The translations under genes and the position numbers were made by a program. This document shows positions 1 to 9,312 of a stretch of 64,000 nucleotides of DNA, piece by piece. The notes under the pieces were generated by a model. It was not told where the DNA came from. It ran no database searches and worked only from the letters and a program-made list of their open reading frames with translations. How positions within the stretch are numbered: position 1 is the stretch's first letter; every line of letters starts with the position of its first letter. The DNA lies in assembly GCA_030065635.1 (NCBI GenBank), contig JASJDJ010000011.1:1-64000 (forward strand). Reading direction: 5' to 3'. The DNA comes from Xenococcaceae cyanobacterium MO_188.B32 (GTDB lineage: Bacteria; Cyanobacteriota; Cyanobacteriia; Cyanobacteriales; Xenococcaceae).

Positions 1-299
1 CTGACTGCGATCGACCAAGAAATGAATTTCTTGGCTTAAAGTCAAAGTCCGTCTTATAGGACTTTATATGCAAAGATGCGAGAATTTATTCTCTGGCTTT
101 TTAGAATGAAATAGCCCTGCACACCCCCCTCTCTCATGACCGCCAGAAAGATCCCGTGAAAAGTCAGATATATAGCGATCGCATAACGAAAAAATCAGCT
201 TTAGAGGTTTTATACATCAAAATTTTGCTTAAATCTGAGAGAGCGATCGCCAACCCTAAAAGCCTGCCCTGCCTTAAATCCAAGTATGTTGTCACCCCG
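1..299. other. Left-edge noncoding stretch
   Basis: No convincing gene lies here. Frame 1 reads a dozen codons to a TAA at 37-39, which could be the tail of a gene beginning outside the window, but this is too short to judge. Two HIP1 octamers (GCGATCGC) are present near 175 and 243. The rest is AT-rich spacer leading to the 3' end of the minus-strand nuclease-like gene. Confidence 0.4.
44..65 (+). terminator. Weak hairpin, possible terminator
   Basis: AAAGTCC (44-50) and GGACTTT (59-65) form a 7-bp stem with an 8-base loop, just after the possible TAA at 37-39. There is no long T-run after it, so termination is an inference only. Confidence 0.3.
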
Positions 300-830
300 T
301 CAGTGGTTGAGTATGGGTTCGTCACTATTTAAAGTCAACTCAGGAGAATTAATTTCTCGCCATAAAGAAGGTTTTAAGAATTCCGATTGATATATTCCTT
401 TATGATTTCGTTGAGCCAAGATTTCATGAGAGATAAAACTACGAGAATGTTGGCGATCGGCAATTGCCCAACCTTGTTCTACTAACCAAGCATTGAGATT
501 TTGTTTACCAACAAAACACTCAGCTAAAGGAATTAGATCTTTTTCTTGCTCTCTAATTAGGCAAGTTAAAGATTTTTCTGCTATTTTTTGTGCTAATTTT
601 TGTTTGGCGGTTAATCCGCATTGCCAAGGCTTACCTTTAACATAGCAAAGTTGTTCTAATTCAGGAGCATCTATGCCATAAAGTTGGATTTTTTGCTGCT
701 CGATTTCAATGATATTACCTTTAATAACATCCGCTTTACCTTTAATCTGTCCTTGTTCTGATATTTCGATCAGAACTACTCCCAAAGCAGCTACCGTTAA
801 TGTTTTAGTTAATACTTTTAGCCAAGACAT
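300..830 (-). CDS. Membrane-anchored thermonuclease-like (SNase fold) protein, probably inactive
   Basis: 176 residues. An N-terminal hydrophobic segment (about 5-22) suggests a signal or anchor, followed by an SNase-like domain (about 30-160) recognised from the QLYGIDAPE strand-turn and the later LVEQGWAIA motif. In staphylococcal nuclease the catalytic residues are Arg35, Glu43 and Arg87. Here the Glu of DAPE is kept, but the first Arg position is Gln (IQLYGID) and the usual YGR segment reads DLIPLAECF, so both arginines seem to be missing. Four cysteines could pair outside the cytoplasm. It stands alone, with 412 bp before the divergent pxcA. The family call is reasonable; nuclease activity is doubtful. 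Confidence 0.7.
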   Translation of the reverse strand: MSWLKVLTKTLTVAALGVVLIEISEQGQIKGKADVIKGNIIEIEQQKIQLYGIDAPELEQLCYVKGKPWQCGLTAKQKLAQKIAEKSLTCLIREQEKDLIPLAECFVGKQNLNAWLVEQGWAIADRQHSRSFISHEILAQRNHKGIYQSEFLKPSLWREINSPELTLNSDEPILNH

Positions 831-1242
831 ACTTTAATTTGAGCCATTTGCATTTTTATTCATGTTTTTGGATCGACAAATCACTCTCTGTTTAAGACCG
901 ATAAATAAGGATTTGAGTTCCAATAACTGCCAATTTAATTATTTTTAAATTGTTTTTAGTAGCTTAAGTAATAAAGTGCGATCGCCACTCGCCTTGGCTT
1001 TGCTTCGCAAGACTGCGTTTATCTAAAAGGTTTAATTTAAAGTACGCTTGCTGTCAATTAGACTCTCAAAGCCCGCAGGTCAACGTATTCCGCGGTCAGT
1101 TAAAATTATCAGAATAGTTTAGTTTTTTGCACGGTTTGTGAAAACCCTAATTTAGCAAGGCTAATTTTAATTCACATTAGACGTTTAACGTAATAATATA
1201 TAACTTCGACATAGCTTTCTCGATCGATATATCATATATAAA
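831..1242. other. Divergent intergenic region before pxcA
   Basis: 412 bp between the divergent nuclease-like gene and pxcA. It is AT-rich, with one HIP1 site near 978 followed by a GC-richer patch (about 985-1020) of the short dispersed type seen elsewhere in this genome. I see no RNA gene, ORF or clear operator. Both promoters presumably lie here. Confidence 0.4.
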
Positions 1243-2613
1243 ATGAAGTTCCCCAACATCGTTCGTAGCAGCAGAAGATGGTTATCTGCTACCCCAGAAA
1301 GAGCATTAGATGCAGCGTATCGGGCTGCTTTAAAAATCAAAGCGATCGAAGACGATCATTTTAAGGGGGAAAAAGTAACCACAGGGACAATTAATTATTC
1401 TCAAAGCGTGCTGGCAGTCTTTCGTGCCGATGTTAATAATTATTTACAAACTATCAAAGTCAGATTGACAGAATTTAATGCTAGCCGTGCTGTACTTATT
1501 TTTTCTGATACTGGAGTCAATATTGCTCAAACAGAAATTGTTTACGATAATGAGCAAGAATATAATCAAGGTCGTTCGATTATTGAAAAACTCAATTTTA
1601 TTGAAGAGGTAGTCTCTCGATATAAAAATGGCTTTTCTCAAGAAACTAGTGCTTTATTACCCGCTCTAAAATCCAAATCTTTCAAAAGTAATAGTAAAAA
1701 TAAATATCTAAGAGATAACAAGGTTTCTGTTTCAGAAGACAGTAAGTTTGATAAGAATAAGCTACTCAAAAATAAACAGGAAGAAGACCCCAATTTAGAA
1801 ACTATTTCTGATAAGACTGCCGTTTTACCTCGTTCTTTTTTAAGAACTATCGATCGCATTCGTCAAGAAATCGATCCTCAATCAGAAAATACTGAAGAAC
1901 AAGTATTAAAAAAGTTTCGCCGTTCTCGTAACAAAACTGCCATTTCGATTCGATTTTTACTTATTCTTATAATTGTTCCTTTACTAGCTCATCAACTGAG
2001 TAAAACTTTTATTGTTTCACCTTTTGTTGAAAAATATTTTAGTAACCATCAAGATATTCTATTTATCAACAAAGATTTAGAAGAAGAAGCTTTTGTCGAG
2101 TTTCACCGTTACGAAGAAAAACTCGAATTTAAAAGTTTGATTGGCTTATCTCCTGCATTAACTAAAGAAGAAATGAAGGATGAATTACATGATAAAGCTG
2201 AAGAAATTGCCGAAATATATAGGCATCAAGGGATAGATGCTATTGGTAATGTTTTTGCCGATCTTTTTTCTTTAGCTGCTTTTGCAGCAGTGATTTTTTT
2301 TTGTAAGCGGGAAATCTTAATTATTAAGTCTTTTCTAGATGAAATTATTTATGGTTTAAGTGATTCGGCTAAAGCTTTTTTAATTATTCTTCTTACAGAT
2401 ATGTTTGTCGGCTATCACTCTCCTCACGGATGGGAAATAATTTTAGAAGGAATTTCTCGCCATTTAGGTTTGCCAGAAAATCGAGATTTCAACTTCTTGT
2501 TTATTGCTACCTTTCCTGTAATTTTAGATACAGTCTTAAAATATTGGATTTTCCGTTATCTCAATCGTATCTCTCCTTCTTCTGTGGCAACCTATAAAAA
2601 TATGAATGAGTAA
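1243..2613 (+). CDS. pxcA: Proton extrusion protein PxcA (CemA family)
   Basis: 456 residues. The N-terminal half (1-230) is a soluble, charged domain. The C-terminal half carries about four membrane segments (about 232-252, 340-355, 375-395, 415-440) and matches the CemA/PxcA family, including the conserved RIRQEIDPQ stretch before the first segment and the HSPHGWE motif near residue 390. In Synechocystis the homologue supports light-induced Na+-dependent proton extrusion at the cytoplasmic membrane and thereby inorganic carbon uptake; that function is transferred from the family. The ATG at 1243 follows an AT-rich leader without a strong ribosome site. The start is supported by the N-terminal domain beginning at once. 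Confidence 0.9.
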   Translation: MKFPNIVRSSRRWLSATPERALDAAYRAALKIKAIEDDHFKGEKVTTGTINYSQSVLAVFRADVNNYLQTIKVRLTEFNASRAVLIFSDTGVNIAQTEIVYDNEQEYNQGRSIIEKLNFIEEVVSRYKNGFSQETSALLPALKSKSFKSNSKNKYLRDNKVSVSEDSKFDKNKLLKNKQEEDPNLETISDKTAVLPRSFLRTIDRIRQEIDPQSENTEEQVLKKFRRSRNKTAISIRFLLILIIVPLLAHQLSKTFIVSPFVEKYFSNHQDILFINKDLEEEAFVEFHRYEEKLEFKSLIGLSPALTKEEMKDELHDKAEEIAEIYRHQGIDAIGNVFADLFSLAAFAAVIFFCKREILIIKSFLDEIIYGLSDSAKAFLIILLTDMFVGYHSPHGWEIILEGISRHLGLPENRDFNFLFIATFPVILDTVLKYWIFRYLNRISPSSVATYKNMNE

Positions 2614-2706
2614 TTTAATTAATAAATTGTTTAGTTAGGATGATTTTTAAGGATTAAGAGGTTAGCCTGTAAAGTGTAAAGTCGATCTATTGGTGTTAAT
2701 AAACTT

Positions 2707-2802
2707 ATGACTTCTAACGAATTTCTTACCCTGGCTCTTTTGCTCAGTCCTGGAATGCTACTTTCTATCTTGATTATGCTTACTTTTGCTAAGGGAGGAT
2801 GA
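2707..2802 (+). CDS. Small single-span membrane protein, 31 aa, unknown
   Basis: An ATG at 2707 opens a 31-codon frame ending with TGA at 2800-2802. The product has a short polar start (MTSNEF), one hydrophobic segment (about 7-27) with a central PGM, and a KGG end. The length and layout resemble the tiny subunits of photosystems, cytochrome b6f and NDH-1, but I cannot match it to a named one. It lies 93 bp after pxcA on the same strand, without a strong Shine-Dalgarno sequence. It could be an unannotated thylakoid or plasma-membrane small protein, or a chance frame. Confidence 0.4.
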   Translation: MTSNEFLTLALLLSPGMLLSILIMLTFAKGG

Positions 2803-2988
2803 TCGGCAGAGTAAATACATCTCCTTACATAATGACTCTACATAGAAAAAACAGAGACATAGAAAATTAGTATTTCCATTCTTTAACAAGATAGGAAACA
2901 AGTAGTTACCTGTTTTATTAATCTATAAAAATAATAGTTGAATTTAATAAGTCAGGAGAAAATACACAAACTCAATAAAAATAAATTG

Positions 2989-3019
2989 GGAGGATACAAT
3001 AGGTAAAAAAGTATCCTCC
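2989..3019 (-). terminator. Intrinsic terminator of the ftsQ-DUF760 run
   Basis: GGAGGATAC (2989-2997) and GTATCCTCC (3011-3019) form a perfect 9-bp stem with a 13-base loop, 27 bp beyond the stop of the DUF760 gene. Read on the minus strand, the stem is followed by a T-rich stretch (CAATTTATTTTTAT). Confidence 0.65.
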
Positions 3020-3045
3020 GTTACCATTTGCCATAGTTATTATAT

Positions 3046-3414
3046 TTAGTCATCATCGAAATCTGGTAACTCATCTTGACGAGCATATTGGTTTAAAGTC
3101 TCAGATCCAGATAGGCTTTCTTCTAAATCCATACGTTTTTCCATTTGACAGAGAAAATAACCAGTCATCATTGCCGAAGCCAAAAGATGAGCTAAGTTTT
3201 CTCTATCTGTAGTTACTTTAATGTTAAAGTCTCCTGAGGGGAGCATTCCTACTAGTCCCTGAACATTTTGAGAAATTATTTCCTTAATTTCTGGACTAGC
3301 AGATTGAGCAATTCTAGCTAAGACTTCAGGTTGTTGCTGACGAAGATATTCAATCAGGGTATTAACTTGTTGGTCTTGCTGTTCTGAATTATGAAAATCA
3401 AAATTAAATATCAT
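3046..3414 (-). CDS. DUF760 family protein
   Basis: About 122 residues from the ATG at 3414; an upstream TTG at 3420 would add two. Small, acidic and soluble, with no signal or membrane segment. It has the features I associate with DUF760, a family shared by cyanobacteria and plastids: LIEYLRQQQPEVLARIAQSA near the N-terminus and the central ASAMMTGYFLCQMEKR helix. The end is very acidic (PDFDDD). Function is not firmly established. It is the last gene of the minus-strand run that starts with ftsQ, separated from scpB by about 85 bp, and is followed by a hairpin terminator. Confidence 0.75.
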   Translation of the reverse strand: MIFNFDFHNSEQQDQQVNTLIEYLRQQQPEVLARIAQSASPEIKEIISQNVQGLVGMLPSGDFNIKVTTDRENLAHLLASAMMTGYFLCQMEKRMDLEESLSGSETLNQYARQDELPDFDDD

Positions 3415-3499
3415 TACCAATCCAAAATTTGGATGTACATCTCCTCTACTTTGACATAATCTTTGGTTGAACCGCTAGTTAAATAACTACAAAAACAAC

Positions 3500-3967
3500 T
3501 TAAGATATAGTCAATTGGTCGATCTCAAAGTATTGATGAAATTTATCAGTCACTTCTAACCAATAAGAGCGACCATCTGCTTGAGGTTTTTTACGGATAA
3601 AACCTAATTGTACCAGTTCTGCTACTTGTTGATAAGCACCACTTCCTCTTAGATCGATCAAGTCCGTTTGTAATATAGGGTTTTTCAGGGCGACTGCTGC
3701 TAAAGTTCGTAAAGCTCCTGTTCCTAATTCAGCGGGTATCAACTCTTTCAATAAATTCTCATAGATTGATTTTAACTGTAGACTGTAACCAGCAGGAGTT
3801 TCAATAATTTCTAAAGCACTATCGCGATGAGCATAGTCGTTCATTAATTCAATTAAAGCATATTCTGCCATCTCGCGATCGCAATCTAGATGTGTAGTAA
3901 TTTCCTCTAAAGAAAGAGGTTTTCCTTTTATATACAGGATTGCCTCAATCTTGGTTGCTAATTTCAC
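3500..3967 (-). CDS. scpB: Segregation and condensation protein B
   Basis: 155 residues, slightly shorter than many ScpB proteins. It contains two winged-helix modules (about 1-75 and 80-150); ATKIEAILYIKGKPLSLEEI at the N-terminus and the second-wing region ending in IRKKPQADGRSYWLEVTDKF are characteristic. ScpB forms the kleisin complex with ScpA and SMC, which compacts and segregates newly replicated chromosomes. No scpA is visible in the window. It follows the hypothetical gene by 18 bp in the same direction as ftsZ, so the run links cell division with chromosome segregation. The ATG at 3967 gives a normal N-terminus. Confidence 0.9.
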   Translation of the reverse strand: MKLATKIEAILYIKGKPLSLEEITTHLDCDREMAEYALIELMNDYAHRDSALEIIETPAGYSLQLKSIYENLLKELIPAELGTGALRTLAAVALKNPILQTDLIDLRGSGAYQQVAELVQLGFIRKKPQADGRSYWLEVTDKFHQYFEIDQLTIS

Positions 3968-3985
3968 ATTTCCCTGCCCATTAAA

Positions 3986-4462
3986 CTAATTATTGTGATT
4001 ATTATTTAGTAAAGGACGAACTAGTAAGAACCCGCTAGTAAATGCTGTCAAGATAATAATAACAATAGCGATCGCCAAAACCCAACTATTAATTTCTGGA
4101 GACTTATTTTGCTGTCTTGGGGTACGTTGGGGTGCATATTTAACTGTCACGACTTGCTGCTCCTGCGATGTATCCCAAGATTTAGCTTGCCAGATAGGTT
4201 TGACTTTATTTATTTTAGGACGATGGGAAAGTTGATGATTAGATTGCTGAATAAGTTGCTGCGTTCTCTGGGCTGACTGCATTAATCGCTCGATTTCTTG
4301 TTGCAGTTGTCGATTATTTGCTTTCATCGCCGAGAGTTGAGCTTTAGTTACTTGCAATTCCTCTATTACCTGCCGATATACAGAAATAGGAACAGAAGGG
4401 TGAGAATGGCGAGGAAAAGGAATTGTCTGGGGGGAACGGAGTTGATGAGAGTTAGGCTTCAT
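3986..4462 (-). CDS. Coiled-coil protein with C-terminal membrane anchor
   Basis: 158 residues, not recognised as a named family. The N-terminus is Pro/His/Ser-rich (about 1-30); a coiled-coil stretch follows (about 30-75, with ELQVTKAQLSAMKANNRQLQ and repeated Gln), then a basic linker and a single C-terminal membrane segment (about 128-150) ending in an Asn-rich tail. This suggests a tail-anchored cytoplasmic protein. It sits 10 bp after thiD and 18 bp before scpB, so it is almost certainly co-transcribed with the division genes. A role in division or envelope work is possible from context only. Confidence 0.6.
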   Translation of the reverse strand: MKPNSHQLRSPQTIPFPRHSHPSVPISVYRQVIEELQVTKAQLSAMKANNRQLQQEIERLMQSAQRTQQLIQQSNHQLSHRPKINKVKPIWQAKSWDTSQEQQVVTVKYAPQRTPRQQNKSPEINSWVLAIAIVIIILTAFTSGFLLVRPLLNNNHNN

Positions 4463-4472
4463 TTGCTTTTAG

Positions 4473-5279
4473 CTATAGTTGCTCTTTCAATAAAGGAAAA
4501 AAGTGTCCTACAGGACCACTACCCGCACCAATTTCTAAAGAGTATTTCAGTGCTGTAGTTACATAAGTTTTAGCTTCTTGTACCGCTAACCACAAGTCTT
4601 TTCCTAAAGCTAGATTAGCAGCAATCGCGCTAGAAAGAGTACAACCAGTACCATGAGTATTTTTCGTCTCTACTATGGTGGTAGTTAAAATTTGATAACT
4701 TTTACCATCAAACCACACATCAACCCCCCTATCTTGACCAGACATTCCACCCCCCTTAACTAACACAACTGCCACCCCATATTTTTCGTGAATTATGGCA
4801 GCAGCTTGTTTCATCTCTTCTACAGTGTTAATTTTAATCCCGCTCAAAATCTCCGCTTCGTAAAGATTGGGAGTAGTAATTAGAGCTTGAGGTAAGAGAC
4901 GAGCTTGTAAATTGGCTATGGCGCGGTCGTCAATTAATTGCGCTCCCGTACGAGATACCATGACGGGATCGACTACTAACTGTCTGACGTTTCTTTTAGC
5001 TAACTGTTCTGCTACTACTTCGATAATTTCGGAGTTGAGTAGCATTCCTGTTTTGACAGCTTTAACTGTCAGATCTCCCATAACTGCCTCTATTTGCCCG
5101 ATTATCATGGCAACACTTATGGGTTCTACTTTTGTGACTCGAAGAGTATTTTGTGCCGTTACACAAGTTAAAACACTAGCCCCATGAACGCAATGAAAAG
5201 CAAAAGTCCGCAAATCTGCTTGGACTCCAGCACCTCCACTGCTGTCAGAGCCTGCAATCGTCAGAGCGGTTGGGAACAT
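4473..5279 (-). CDS. thiD: Hydroxymethylpyrimidine/phosphomethylpyrimidine kinase
   Basis: 268 residues, the usual length of a single-domain ThiD of the ribokinase fold. The N-terminal TIAGSDSSGGAGVQADL and the C-terminal anion-hole/catalytic motif KNTHGTGCTLSSAIAA are diagnostic. The enzyme phosphorylates HMP and then HMP-P to HMP-PP, the pyrimidine precursor of thiamine. VLVKGGG near residue 175 is also typical. No thiamine riboswitch is visible, because the gene begins only 20 bp after ftsZ ends and is probably transcribed from upstream promoters in the ftsQ-ftsZ run. No other thiamine gene is in the window. Confidence 0.93.
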   Translation of the reverse strand: MFPTALTIAGSDSSGGAGVQADLRTFAFHCVHGASVLTCVTAQNTLRVTKVEPISVAMIIGQIEAVMGDLTVKAVKTGMLLNSEIIEVVAEQLAKRNVRQLVVDPVMVSRTGAQLIDDRAIANLQARLLPQALITTPNLYEAEILSGIKINTVEEMKQAAAIIHEKYGVAVVLVKGGGMSGQDRGVDVWFDGKSYQILTTTIVETKNTHGTGCTLSSAIAANLALGKDLWLAVQEAKTYVTTALKYSLEIGAGSGPVGHFFPLLKEQL

Positions 5280-5299
5280 TTTATTAGTTATGACGACAA

Positions 5300-6556
5300 C
5301 TAATTTTTAGGAAAACGTCTTCTTTGCAGAAAATCAGGAATATCTAAGCGATTATTGGAACTTTGGGCGGGAGAACTTTGTCGGGAAATACCAGGCAACG
5401 GAAAGTCGATCGTGCCCGAAACTTTTTCTACATTAGGAGCTTGTGCTTGTTGACCATCAAAACCAGTGGCAATAACGGTAATGCGTATTTCTCCTTGCAT
5501 TGCTTCGTCTATTACTGCCCCAAAAATAATATTAGCCTCTTGATCGACTACATCATAGATACTTTCAGCAGCAGCGTTCACTTCATGGAGAGTCAGATCC
5601 GAACCACCCGTAATATTAATCACTACTCCCTGAGCCCCTTCAATGGAAGCTTCTAGCAAAGGAGAAGAAACCGCAGCTGTAGCTGCTTCTCTAGCACGAG
5701 ATTTTCCAGAACCGATCCCAATACCCATCAAAGCAGAACCCGCATCTGCCATTACGGCTCTAACATCAGCAAAGTCTACATTAATTAAGCCAGGGATAAT
5801 AATAATATCTGAGATGCCTTGTACCCCCTGGCGTAAAACATCATCGGCAACCCGAAATGCCTCTTGGATCGGAGTTTCAGGAGAAATTACCGTTAGTAGT
5901 TGATTATTAGGAATTACAATTAGAGTATCTACTCGACTCCGTAGAGCATTAATTCCCTCTTCTGATTGACTAGTACGTCGTCTACCTTCAAAGGTAAAAG
6001 GACGAGTTACTACACCCACAGTCAGACAGCCCATTTCTTTAGCAACTTCTGCTGCGATGGGAGCTGCTCCTGTTCCCGTTCCCCCACCCATACCGGCAGT
6101 AATAAATACTAAATCTGTGTTTTCTAAAGCATGGGCAATTTCATCTCTAGATTCTTCTGCTGCTTTTTGCCCGATTGCTGGATTTCCTCCTGCTCCCAAC
6201 CCTCTGGTGATTTTATGACCAATTTGTAGTTTTTGGGGGGCTGAAGCTTGAGCAAGTGCTTGAGCATCGGTATTAATTGCCCAAAATTCGATTCCACCAA
6301 CACCAGCATCGATCATGCGATTAACGGCATTACAACCGCCACCGCCTACCCCCATAACTTTAATTTTGGCAACGTTACTAGGCAGAATTTTATTTTTACT
6401 AGTTTCTTCTCTCGGTATTCCCATGTTACTATAATTGGCATTTCTTGATATACTTGTACCATTAGCAACCTGACTACCACCTAGCCCTCCATGTAAGTCA
6501 GCGTTATAGCCTATTGCGTTTCCTGAAAGATTTTCTAATCTGTTGTTCAAAGTCAT
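5300..6556 (-). CDS. ftsZ: Cell division protein FtsZ
   Basis: 418 residues. The tubulin-like GTPase core starts near residue 63 ([17 protein letters not shown]) and includes the tubulin signature [12 protein letters not shown] (about 155-167) and the T7 loop [11 protein letters not shown] (about 258-268). The C-terminal peptide [11 protein letters not shown] is the conserved tail that binds other division proteins. As in other cyanobacteria there is an extra N-terminal stretch (about 60 residues, Asn/Gly-rich) before the core. FtsZ polymerises into the division ring. It lies downstream of ftsQ (212 bp gap) and upstream of thiD, the usual cyanobacterial ftsQ-ftsZ order. Confidence 0.97.
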   Translation of the reverse strand: MTLNNRLENLSGNAIGYNADLHGGLGGSQVANGTSISRNANYSNMGIPREETSKNKILPSNVAKIKVMGVGGGGCNAVNRMIDAGVGGIEFWAINTDAQALAQASAPQKLQIGHKITRGLGAGGNPAIGQKAAEESRDEIAHALENTDLVFITAGMGGGTGTGAAPIAAEVAKEMGCLTVGVVTRPFTFEGRRRTSQSEEGINALRSRVDTLIVIPNNQLLTVISPETPIQEAFRVADDVLRQGVQGISDIIIIPGLINVDFADVRAVMADAGSALMGIGIGSGKSRAREAATAAVSSPLLEASIEGAQGVVINITGGSDLTLHEVNAAAESIYDVVDQEANIIFGAVIDEAMQGEIRITVIATGFDGQQAQAPNVEKVSGTIDFPLPGISRQSSPAQSSNNRLDIPDFLQRRRFPKN

Positions 6557-6767
6557 GGGGAAGATAAAATAACCTTATTGTTTAAAATTTTCTACTATAC
6601 AAGTCAATTTTTAGTTCATGACTCGATCATTATGCTTCATCATATTAGATAATCAGGAAATATTTAAGTTTTTGTAATTATTAAACTAAATAAATTAACC
6701 AAACAAGCTGCTGTTAATTAAGATTTATCTTTACAAATCCGAAACATTTAATTTCTAGAGAAAATAC

Positions 6768-7571
6768 TTAATTAGAAATACTGTTTTCTCGAGCATGCTT
6801 TTCTACAAGTCGTACATTAGGATTACTTAAATCGATATGATCTATTTGACTTTGGTTGAGATAAGCAGGTAAGTTTTGTAAGCTTGCTAAAGCAGCAAAC
6901 TTGTCTGCCAAGCGAAAACGAGGAGAACCTAAATAAACCATTCCTAATTCTGTTTTCAGCTTTAAATTTTCTGAATCTTGCCAATTTACTTCAAAAATAT
7001 CAACATCCGAGTACAAATTTATTAGTTTGTATACTTCTCTCCAATAATGAGCATACTGAGGTTGAAAATTAATAACTCTGAGGGCTAATGAAGGAGAGTT
7101 ATTAGTAGTATTTTGATAAAACTGGCTAGGAATCCAACTACCTTGACTATCTAAAAAACCTATTTTTCCGTCAGATAAAGCAATGGCAACAGGAACTTTT
7201 TCTTGCAAAGAAATTGTTATAATAGGAGGAAGAATTTGTCGATTAACTCTAGCAGTAAGAATTGGTGGAGCAGACTCTAAAGTTTGACTCAATTTTTTTG
7301 TTGGTATTGACCAAATAAATTGAGGATAAGACAAAGCCAGTAAAGAATAAATCGTATCTTTGGTTACTGTATGGTTACCTATTATTTTTACCTGCGATTT
7401 ATGTTTAATTTGCCAATAGGGTAAACTAATTAACCAAAATAGAGTAGCTGCCAAACTACTTATGAAGAGAGAACGCCAAAGAGCGCAGTATAATTGCTGT
7501 TTTTTTTGCTTTTTAAGCAGGGATAGCTTTTGTTGTAACTTAGGAGAATAGGATAAAGACATTTTAGGCAT
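6768..7571 (-). CDS. ftsQ: Cell division protein FtsQ/DivIB
   Basis: 267 residues with the standard FtsQ plan: a cytoplasmic basic N-terminus (about 1-28), one membrane segment (about 30-50), a POTRA domain (about 56-125, starting VKIIGNHTVTKDTIYSLL) and a C-terminal beta-domain (about 126-255). The bitopic protein recruits FtsB/FtsL and later divisome proteins in the periplasm. Position immediately upstream of ftsZ supports the call more strongly than sequence, since FtsQ is poorly conserved. The ATG at 7571 places a long basic segment (KLQQKLSLLKKQKKQQ) before the membrane helix, which is normal. It diverges from the protease gene at 7691. Confidence 0.88.
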   Translation of the reverse strand: MPKMSLSYSPKLQQKLSLLKKQKKQQLYCALWRSLFISSLAATLFWLISLPYWQIKHKSQVKIIGNHTVTKDTIYSLLALSYPQFIWSIPTKKLSQTLESAPPILTARVNRQILPPIITISLQEKVPVAIALSDGKIGFLDSQGSWIPSQFYQNTTNNSPSLALRVINFQPQYAHYWREVYKLINLYSDVDIFEVNWQDSENLKLKTELGMVYLGSPRFRLADKFAALASLQNLPAYLNQSQIDHIDLSNPNVRLVEKHARENSISN

Positions 7572-7690
7572 AAATAGCTATTTTTGAGGAAATTTATAGA
7601 CTTAATATCACGGTCTAACACAAACACCTGTGGTAAATTAAAACTTATTATTGATTTAGTAATCTTATCCCAGCACATTACTTTTTGCTT

Positions 7691-8983
7691 ATGGTCATTT
7701 CAAAACAAGGACTTGTTCTTGGCACTACGGCTGTTGCTCTTTCTACCATCGCCGTTACCGGAGCAGGGGTTCATCTTTCTCAAAGTCAAGCTTTTTTCCA
7801 AGAAAGTCCCAAAGAATTGGTGGATGAAGTATGGCAAATTATCAATCATCAGTATGTAGATACCAGTTTTAATGATTTAGATTGGCAAAAAGTTCGTCGA
7901 GAATATTTAGAAAAATCCTATAGCGATAAAAAGGATGCTTATGAAGCAATCCGCGAAATGTTAGAAAAGCTTGAAGATCCTTATACTCGTTTTATGGATC
8001 CCGAAGAGTTTAAGAATATGCAAATTGATACCTCTGGAGAATTAACGGGAGTAGGTATTCAAATTGCTAAAGACGAAGAAACCGATCGACTAATAGTTAT
8101 TTCACCCATTGAAGATACTCCTGCCTTTAGTGCAGGGATTTTAGCCAAAGATATTATTACTAAAATTGATGGTGTTGATACTAAGGGGATGGATGTCAAT
8201 GAAGCAGTTAAGCTCATTCGCGGTAAACCTGGCAGTAAGGTTGTTCTAACTATTGATAGACAAGGCGGAGAAAGAGATTACGAAATTGTTAGGGCGCGGA
8301 TTAAAATCCATCCAGTCAAAGCTAGTGTAGAAAACACTTCGATTGGTAAGGTGGGCTACATTCGTTTAACTCAATTTAGCGCGCAAGCATCTAAAGAAAT
8401 GCGCGATGCGATTAAAGATTCAGAAAAACAAAAAGTAGAGGGCTATGTTTTAGATTTACGTTCTAATCCTGGTGGTCTTCTCTATGCTAGTATCGATATC
8501 GCGCGGATGTGGTTGAAGGAAGGAGCTATTGTTTCTACTGTCGATCGCGGTGGAGAAAGAGAGCGCAAGTCGGCTAATAATAATGCTTTAACCGATAAAC
8601 CCTTAGTAGTGTTAGTAGATGGTGGCTCTGCTAGTGCCAGTGAAATTCTCTCTGGGGCACTCCAAGACAATAATAGAGCAACTCTGGTAGGAACACAAAC
8701 TTTTGGAAAAGGTTTAGTACAGTCCGTACGCTCTTTAGGAGATGGCTCTGGTTTGGCTGTAACTATAGCCAAGTATTTAACTCCTAGTGGTAGAGATATT
8801 AACAAAGAGGGCATTCCTCCCGATGTAGTAATAGAGTTGAGTGATGAGCAACGTAAGAAACTACAGGGCGATCGCACTTTGATCGGTACTAGAGAAGATC
8901 CTCAATTTTCTAAGGCATTAGAAATTTTATCAGGGGAGGTAAGAGCCTACAAAGGCTCATCTGCTCAAGTTAGAGGTAATTAA
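7691..8983 (+). CDS. C-terminal processing serine protease (S41, CtpA/B/C type)
   Basis: 430 residues from the ATG at 7691; a TTG two codons earlier is possible but unnecessary. An N-terminal signal segment (about 5-30) directs it to the thylakoid lumen or periplasm. A PDZ domain follows (about 95-180, GVGIQIAKD... GKPGSKVVLTI), then the S41 core. The Ser-Lys dyad is visible: Ser315 in GGSASASE and Lys340 in TFGKGLVQ, 25 residues apart as in D1-processing proteases. Cyanobacteria have three paralogues, of which CtpA matures the photosystem II D1 protein; I cannot say which paralogue this is. It diverges from ftsQ. Confidence 0.92.
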   Translation: MVISKQGLVLGTTAVALSTIAVTGAGVHLSQSQAFFQESPKELVDEVWQIINHQYVDTSFNDLDWQKVRREYLEKSYSDKKDAYEAIREMLEKLEDPYTRFMDPEEFKNMQIDTSGELTGVGIQIAKDEETDRLIVISPIEDTPAFSAGILAKDIITKIDGVDTKGMDVNEAVKLIRGKPGSKVVLTIDRQGGERDYEIVRARIKIHPVKASVENTSIGKVGYIRLTQFSAQASKEMRDAIKDSEKQKVEGYVLDLRSNPGGLLYASIDIARMWLKEGAIVSTVDRGGERERKSANNNALTDKPLVVLVDGGSASASEILSGALQDNNRATLVGTQTFGKGLVQSVRSLGDGSGLAVTIAKYLTPSGRDINKEGIPPDVVIELSDEQRKKLQGDRTLIGTREDPQFSKALEILSGEVRAYKGSSAQVRGN

Positions 8984-8995
8984 TGTCAGTTTGGG

Positions 8996-9260
8996 TTAAG
9001 ACAATTTAAAAGTAGGAGAGCTATCAGCTTTAATAATCAAATGAAGCTTAAAACTATAGTGCCATCCCCTAAAGTTCTTCCCCCAACCAGCAATGTTTTC
9101 AAATCTTCGATGAGAACGACTACAACAAGGGTGACAAACTTCTATGGGTGTTGAATCAACAAAACTAATCCTTGTTATTTCCCCTTTACAAATTTACAAC
9201 AAATATTGAGAAAACAGCACGGTAACATTAAAAACCAAGGCATTAGCTCGACAAAACGAT
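8996..9260 (-). pseudogene. IS982-like transposase remnant
   Basis: The minus strand reads a continuous frame from 9193 down to a TAA at 8996-8998 containing FVDSTPIEVCH and GWHYSFKLHLII. These resemble the first catalytic Asp region and the following GWxxGFKLHL segment of IS982-type DDE transposases. One stop (TAA at 9194-9196) interrupts the same frame upstream, where CRANALVFNVTVL continues to about 9260. The C-terminal half with the remaining catalytic residues is missing. No flanking repeats were identified. It is a decayed fragment immediately after the protease gene. Confidence 0.65.
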
Positions 9261-9312
9261 TATAACGATATAACTAGCTGAGATTTTTGAATTATAATGA
9301 CAATCGAGTTTA

